64,000 nt of DNA from Flammeovirgaceae bacterium UBA2366. Lineage in GTDB: Bacteria > Bacteroidota > Bacteroidia > Cytophagales > Cyclobacteriaceae. This document shows, piece after piece, positions 59,541 through 64,000 of the stretch. The position numbers and the translations under genes were made by a program. Position 1 is the first letter of the stretch. Every line of letters begins with the position of its first letter. The stretch lies in contig DDTK01000007.1 in assembly GCA_002344065.1 (NCBI GenBank), positions 186,001-250,000 on the forward strand, given 5' to 3'. The notes beneath the pieces were generated by a model, which was not told the DNA's origin, did not search any database, and worked only from the letters and a program-made list of their open reading frames with translations.

Positions 59541-61293
59541 ATATTTTTCGGTTGGCGATTTTTTTATTCAGTGTTTCATGGCTGGCGTTGAGCATACCCT
59601 TGGCTTTTTCCCATTGCTGCACAGCCTGATCCACCTCACCCAACTGAAAGAGTATATCGCCATAGTGCTCGATATGTGTGGCGTTAGCCTGTCCGGTAGC
59701 AATGGCGCGCTCAATGATTTTTCTTGCTTCTTTATATTTCTGCCGGGTATAAAGAACCCACGCGTGCGTGTCCAAAAAGGTAGGATTGTCTGGATTATTT
59801 TTGATCAGCAGAGTCGACATCTTTTCAGCTTTATCAAGCGAAGCCTTGCGCAACGCGAGATAATAACTGTAGTTGTTCAGTACGCTATAGTTATTAGGAT
59901 TAAATGCCAGCGCTTCATCATAAGCCTTGTCTGACTTATCGTATTCCCTGGTAGCATTAAAGGCATCACCCAACATGGCGTTAATTTCGCTGGTCATACC
60001 AGGGTTGTTCACTGACAGTTTTTTGCTTTGTTCCAATGAAGTAATGGCTTCCCTGTATTTACGTTTTCGCAAATGAGCCAATCCATTGAAATAATAGAGC
60101 ATGCCTTGGTTTGGATAAAACTCCAATGCCTTTTCGGAAGAATTAATCACGGCATCAAAAGCTTCCATTTGCGTTTGCAGGTAAAGTAAGTTCTGCCACA
60201 CTTCAAAATTTACCTCACCTAGTTCAATAGCTTGTAAATACTTTCGTTCAGCGTCTTTATTTTTTCCAACGGATAGATAAAGATCGCCCCCCAAAATGAA
60301 AGTGTTAACTTCATCCGGGTATTGTTTTTCCAATTTCTCCAACAACTCAACGGCAAAGGCTTCAGTACTGGCATCTGAGGTCCCTTTTGTTTTACTGTTA
60401 TTAAGTTCAGCGTTGTAGGTGCCCAACACCATCAGTTTACTGGTGTAGTCGGTTTCGGGGTCGTCAAAAATTTGTGATAATAACTTGCGCGCCTTCGTTT
60501 CTTCGTTTGTGTCGCGGTAAAGGCCGGCAAGAAATACCGATGCGCTTGGTGCAGATTCATTTTCTTCGATGAATTTTTCAAGAAACGCAATCGCCCGGGG
60601 CAGTTGGTTTTGCTGGGCTAACAATTCCGCGAAACCTACAGCATATTGCTCTTCATCCGGAAAAGCTTTTGTTAACTTTTCAGCTTCTTCAATCGCTTCA
60701 TTTATCTTATCCATCTCCCAATAGATTCGCTGCTTTTGTGTAGAGGACGTTTCGTTAATACCAAACACGCTCTCCGCCCGATTATAAACTTTTATAGCCT
60801 CTGTTGGCTTGTTGGAATATTGATAGAGAATGGCTAATTCATACAGGTATTCATCTGTGCCTGGTACCTCTTGTAGCATAGCTTCATACAATTGAGCAGC
60901 CCGGTCAAACTTTGAAAGGTTTGAATAGATACTGGCACCCAACAAGTAAAAGAATTTATTTTTTCGTTCATACTTCAAGGCCTGCTCTATGCTCAGCGAT
61001 GCCCTGATCAAATCATCCTGTTTGCTGCCCTGTGCTAAAACTTCAGCAATTTTATAGTGAATGGTGGCATTGGTAGGGAGGATATCCAGCGCTTTTTGAT
61101 AATACACCAAAGCCTTGGCAAAATCTTCGAGAATAAAATATTTCTCTCCTTCTGTAAAATAGAACTCAGCTTCGCGCGATTTTAAGCTGGTTGGTGCAGC
61201 GGCTTCATCTGCTTTCTTTTTCTTCTGGGCCACCAAAGACAGCGGGAGCAGGGTGATAAAAAAGATGATGCTATATAGTATTCTGGTAGTCAA
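59533..61293 (-). CDS. TPR-repeat protein, exported
   Basis: A 586-residue protein with a signal peptide and about a dozen TPR helical pairs along its whole length (for example ALVYYQKALDILPTNATIHYKIAEVL near residue 55, and YLYELAILYQYSNKPTEAIKVYN). It is the first gene of a TPR, DUF4292, EnvC operon and overlaps the next gene by 8 bases. The frame is open to 61320, but all starts are TTG. I prefer the TTG at 61293: a TAATTTTG promoter box at 61318-61325 puts the transcript start inside the first codons of the longer version. The position fits a role in envelope assembly. Confidence 0.88.
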   Translation of the reverse strand: MTTRILYSIIFFITLLPLSLVAQKKKKADEAAAPTSLKSREAEFYFTEGEKYFILEDFAKALVYYQKALDILPTNATIHYKIAEVLAQGSKQDDLIRASLSIEQALKYERKNKFFYLLGASIYSNLSKFDRAAQLYEAMLQEVPGTDEYLYELAILYQYSNKPTEAIKVYNRAESVFGINETSSTQKQRIYWEMDKINEAIEEAEKLTKAFPDEEQYAVGFAELLAQQNQLPRAIAFLEKFIEENESAPSASVFLAGLYRDTNEETKARKLLSQIFDDPETDYTSKLMVLGTYNAELNNSKTKGTSDASTEAFAVELLEKLEKQYPDEVNTFILGGDLYLSVGKNKDAERKYLQAIELGEVNFEVWQNLLYLQTQMEAFDAVINSSEKALEFYPNQGMLYYFNGLAHLRKRKYREAITSLEQSKKLSVNNPGMTSEINAMLGDAFNATREYDKSDKAYDEALAFNPNNYSVLNNYSYYLALRKASLDKAEKMSTLLIKNNPDNPTFLDTHAWVLYTRQKYKEARKIIERAIATGQANATHIEHYGDILFQLGEVDQAVQQWEKAKGMLNASHETLNKKIANRKIYE

Positions 61294-61317
61294 TGCGGTG
61301 CTGATAAAAATTGAAGC

Positions 61318-61325
61318 CAAAATTA
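61318..61325 (-). promoter_or_regulatory. Candidate -7 box TAATTTTG for the TPR-DUF4292-EnvC operon
   Basis: On the minus strand these bases read TAATTTTG, an exact TAnnTTTG match. The transcript would start near 61311, 18 bases before the TTG at 61293. This box is the reason for the shorter start of the TPR gene. Confidence 0.4.
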
Positions 61326-61404
61326 ATGAATTTTATTCACTGCCGGTGTTTAATCTGGTGTTGGTTGATAGGGTTATTTAACCGGACAAATGGCGTGATA
61401 AACT

Positions 61405-62904
61405 CTATCCGCCAGGTATCTTCATTTTTTTAACTTCCAAAACATAAATCATACCGGAGAAGATCAGCAGGATGGCGAGCCGCACAACCATTGCAACATA
61501 CAGGCTGTTGAATTCAATCAGGTTCACCGCATAGATGAGCAACAGTGTAATGGCGATGTAGGTTAAATCCTTAACAACCGGATAGGGTACCGGGTAATGT
61601 CGTTGTCCATAATAATAACAAACTGCAGCCATCAAAAAATAAACAATTAACGTTACCCAGCTGCTTCCTTCATAACCGGCTATGGGAATAAGAAAGTAGT
61701 TAAGTACAACAGTCAGACCGGCACCACCCACGGCAATCCAGGTGCTGTAGTAGGTTTTGTTGGTGAGTTTGTACCAAATAGAAACGTTATAGTAAATCCC
61801 CAGAAAAAGGTTGGCCAATAACAGCACCGGCACAACGTGCATACCTTGCCGGTATTCCGATCGTCTCAGCAAATGTTCGAGCACATCCAGATTAGTACTA
61901 ACCGCCAGCAGGATAATGCATCCAAACAAAATGAACCCATGTGAAACCTGGCTAAACAAAGCAGGTGAATTTTTATCGGCAGCACGTGAAAAGAAAAATG
62001 GTTCAGCTGCATACCGGAAGGCCTGAACGGCCAGCGTCATGAAAACAGAAAATTTATAGACTGCACCAAATATACCAAGCGCTTCTTCACTGGTTAAACC
62101 CGGATAGAAATTTTCTGGTAACCAAAAACGCAACGCCCACCGGGAAAGCATTTCATTGGTAACCCAGGCCAATCCGGCAAAAAGAATCGGGTACGCATAA
62201 ACGATTAAGGGTTTTAAATTCGGCCAGTTTAACGTAATACGAAGTTGCGCCAATGTCCTCCATAAAATTAAAATCAACGCAGCATTAGCCATCAGGTTGG
62301 CAATAAAAACGTAGCCAACCTGCAACTCGGGATTGTAGAATTGTGCGACTAAAGATTTTAGTGAGGATAATAGTTCACCGCGTAGAATGGCCGGACATAA
62401 ACTGAGAAAAAATAGATTGAGCACAATGGATAATGTAATGTTGATCAGTTTGGCAAGGGCGAACTGTTTTGATTTCCCCTCTAACCGAAGTTTGGCAAAG
62501 GGAATGGCCATTACGGCATCAATGGCCAGGATAAAGGCAAACCAGATGATATAATTTTCCTTGCCGGGATGTTGCAGGTATTCGGTAATGGGTGTAGCAA
62601 AGAGTATGAGCAGGCCTGAAAAGAAAATGCTGCTAAGTAAAATGGCACTGGTGGTTAGGTTAAAAATACCGGGCTCATCCTCCTTTTTTAAAGTGGCAAA
62701 GCGGAAGTACGCTGTTTCCAGTCCGTAAGTATAGAGCACATTAAAAAAGGCGGCATAGGCATAAAACTCTGTAACCACCCCGTACTGGTCGGTAGCGAAT
62801 ACATAAGTATAATAGGGAACCAACAAGTAATTAAGCAACCGCCCAAGGATGCTGCTGGCACCATAGATTACTGTATCACCCGCAAGTTTCTTAATTGCAC
62901 TCAT
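61405..62904 (-). CDS. Polysaccharide flippase of the MOP (Wzx-like) family
   Basis: A 499-residue membrane protein with about 12-14 hydrophobic helices, the size and pattern of O-antigen/teichoic-acid flippases (MATE/MOP superfamily). The opening KKLAGDTVIYGASSILGRLLNYLLVPYYTY matches the family's first helix, and FRYAAEPFFFS near residue 300 is another family mark. It moves lipid-linked sugars across the inner membrane. The ATG at 62904 is chosen over a TTG four codons upstream. No glycosyltransferases are next to it in the window, so its polysaccharide is unknown. Confidence 0.9.
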   Translation of the reverse strand: MSAIKKLAGDTVIYGASSILGRLLNYLLVPYYTYVFATDQYGVVTEFYAYAAFFNVLYTYGLETAYFRFATLKKEDEPGIFNLTTSAILLSSIFFSGLLILFATPITEYLQHPGKENYIIWFAFILAIDAVMAIPFAKLRLEGKSKQFALAKLINITLSIVLNLFFLSLCPAILRGELLSSLKSLVAQFYNPELQVGYVFIANLMANAALILILWRTLAQLRITLNWPNLKPLIVYAYPILFAGLAWVTNEMLSRWALRFWLPENFYPGLTSEEALGIFGAVYKFSVFMTLAVQAFRYAAEPFFFSRAADKNSPALFSQVSHGFILFGCIILLAVSTNLDVLEHLLRRSEYRQGMHVVPVLLLANLFLGIYYNVSIWYKLTNKTYYSTWIAVGGAGLTVVLNYFLIPIAGYEGSSWVTLIVYFLMAAVCYYYGQRHYPVPYPVVKDLTYIAITLLLIYAVNLIEFNSLYVAMVVRLAILLIFSGMIYVLEVKKMKIPGG

Positions 62905-62916
62905 TCCAATTCCCAA

Positions 62917-63093
62917 AATGATTTCATATCTGCTCCAAATTTGGCATTTTTGTTCAGCTTTAAACCAAGTTCGAATACTATTTGCGCTAATTCAGGTGTT
63001 TTTTGCAGTATTCGTTAGTAAGGCTATTTTTTTGACTATGATTTTGTTATGCTCATCTTTGCAAGATTTTTTATTTCGTTCAAGACAGTTTTT
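62917..63093. other. Divergent intergenic region
   Basis: The 177-base gap between the flippase and the secreted-protein gene is AT-rich, with no small gene that I can support. It holds the promoter at 63031-63061 facing right. I see no clear box facing the flippase gene. Confidence 0.4.
63031..63061 (+). promoter_or_regulatory. Promoter of the secreted-protein gene at the right edge
   Basis: TTTG (63031-63034), 19 bases, then CATCTTTG (63054-63061). This matches the Bacteroidota consensus TTTG-N19-TAnnTTTG with one mismatch (C for T) and the correct spacing. The transcript would begin near 63068 and leave a leader of about 26 bases to the ATG at 63094. Confidence 0.65.
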
Positions 63094-64000
63094 ATGAGAA
63101 ATGCTATAGTTGTTGGCTTTTTAATGTTGCTGAGTTGGGTAAGTTGGGCACAGACTTGCACCATTACCGCTTCAGGTGGTTGGAGTTCACGGGTATGCAA
63201 TGAAACGGGCTTGGCGCCCGGTGCAGGTAATACAATTGTTATTAATCCTGGCGTTACGGTTACCTCGAATAGTAATAACCAGGTGCTTCACACCGGTAAC
63301 GTTATCATTTTTGGCACTTTAGATATTAATCATAACAACGTAGTCTTAAATGGTAACCTAACGATTGAAAATGGAGGAGAACTGGACTTAACAGACGGAA
63401 ATCTTAGTTTAGGAACTTCTGCAAATTGTGGGTATACAGTTTTAGTAAAAACGGGAGGTTTAATTGATATTGGATCAACGGGCTCTGACAGATTAATCAT
63501 TTGCGGTGTTGTAATAACCCGGGGAGGTGGAGGATGTGGAACCTATCCTACGGGGTCGCTTCCATACTGTGAGCCAACCGGTGGATTTACGGGGCCATTG
63601 AATCTTGATGAAACCGGTGATGCCGGTCGTACCTTCACTTGGGTTGGGACTACAAGCAACTGGACTACAGCTTCTAATTGGAGCCCGACACGAACCACTT
63701 TAACCACAGAAGACATTCTGATTTTTAACGCCACTGGTGCTATTAAAAATGTAACCAATGTGCCAACCCAAACGGTGGGGCGAATTCAGGTAACGGGTAA
63801 TTCTGCGTACACTTTTACAGATACATCACCAAGGGTACTCACACTAACTAATACAAATTCTGTAGTTGGTCCGGCCATACAAATTGACAACGGATCTTCT
63901 CTTTCTGTTGGTAATGCGGGTAATGCTTTAAGTCTGAACTTGCCAACAAATGGTTTTGGCGAAATTGGTGGTCAGCTAAACCTTATCAATGGAAATTTTA
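63094..64000 (+). CDS. Secreted, beta-rich surface protein, cut by the window edge
   Basis: A 302-codon frame open at the right edge. It begins with a signal peptide (MRNAIVVGFLMLLSWVSWAQ). The body is rich in Gly, Asn, Thr and Val, with short strand-like repeats (such as NVVLNGNLTIENGGELDLTDG and GSSLSVGNAGNALSLNLP). It also has the segment TFTWVGTTSNWTTASNWSP, which is common in large surface and adhesin-like proteins of Bacteroidota. Such proteins often end in a type IX secretion sorting domain, which cannot be seen here. SprA is encoded in the same window. Function and full length unknown. Confidence 0.85.
   Translation, partial: MRNAIVVGFLMLLSWVSWAQTCTITASGGWSSRVCNETGLAPGAGNTIVINPGVTVTSNSNNQVLHTGNVIIFGTLDINHNNVVLNGNLTIENGGELDLTDGNLSLGTSANCGYTVLVKTGGLIDIGSTGSDRLIICGVVITRGGGGCGTYPTGSLPYCEPTGGFTGPLNLDETGDAGRTFTWVGTTSNWTTASNWSPTRTTLTTEDILIFNATGAIKNVTNVPTQTVGRIQVTGNSAYTFTDTSPRVLTLTNTNSVVGPAIQIDNGSSLSVGNAGNALSLNLPTNGFGEIGGQLNLINGNF

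Noticed and set aside
1..64000. Prophage, insertion sequence, secondary-metabolite cluster or rRNA/tRNA genes
   Set aside because: I looked for integrases, transposases, phage structural genes, large synthases and RNA-gene motifs and saw none.

Overview
The window reads as chromosome of a member of the Bacteroidota, most likely of the Cytophagales type. The evidence is gene content: SprA, the giant outer-membrane translocon of the type IX secretion system; families that I know mainly from Bacteroidota (DUF4837, DUF4292, DUF6787-like); an atpD-atpC pair cut off from the rest of the ATP synthase genes; a truncated epsilon subunit; a DnaJ with only two zinc-finger repeats; and several matches to the Bacteroidota promoter TTTG-N19-TAnnTTTG. 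I see no rRNA, tRNA, insertion sequence, phage or CRISPR array. Gene density is high and most genes are ordinary housekeeping genes.

Layout. 1-7.1 kb: dnaK (cut by the left edge), a membrane protein, prfC, a class A beta-lactamase lipoprotein, an RluA-type pseudouridine synthase and two small membrane proteins. 7.1-17.9 kb, nearly all minus strand: atpD-atpC, an orphan sensor kinase, a NatAB-like ABC exporter, a DUF4097-like secreted protein, grpE-dnaJ, adk-obg and hpt. 17.9-30.3 kb: a Tat-exported oxidoreductase, a Uma2 nuclease, an M42 peptidase, upp, a membrane protein, a lipoprotein SPFH protein, a large OmpA-domain protein, a MacB-like permease, a PIN toxin-antitoxin pair, a parvulin-type isomerase, L-serine dehydratase and a TauE-type transporter. 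30.3-41.4 kb: two paralogous secreted CxxC proteins around an M28 peptidase, gcvP, a second M28 peptidase, a D-aminoacylase-like amidohydrolase, a class C-type serine hydrolase and a lipoprotein. 41.6-53.2 kb, minus strand: lipA, gcvH, sprA (7.2 kb), ruvA and maeB. 53.3-62.9 kb, minus strand: a run of envelope genes (DUF4837 lipoprotein, LysM lytic transglycosylase, gatA, tatA, EnvC-like factor, DUF4292 lipoprotein, TPR protein, polysaccharide flippase). 63.1 kb to the right edge: the start of a secreted, Gly/Asn/Thr-rich surface protein.

How the genes fit together. LipA makes the lipoyl group that GcvH carries and GcvP uses, so 32.9-42.9 kb holds much of the glycine cleavage system, and SdaA connects serine to pyruvate. 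DnaK, GrpE and DnaJ form one chaperone machine encoded at two places. SprA, TatA and many signal-peptide or lipobox proteins point to heavy investment in the envelope, and the protein at the right edge is a plausible surface product. The cluster at 54.4-61.3 kb looks like a peptidoglycan and outer-membrane maintenance unit.

The most unusual signal is in the spacers. Six gaps between genes (7.4, 15.6, 30.7, 32.9, 42.5 and 50.8 kb) are built from short repeated words such as GATTTGAAAATT, GTCATTAG, CTTTGTG, CGTTGTT and GATTTTCGATTT. In five of the six the words are arranged as long imperfect hairpins. A different, GC-richer long hairpin lies in front of upp (20.9 kb) and may be a structured RNA or a small mobile repeat.
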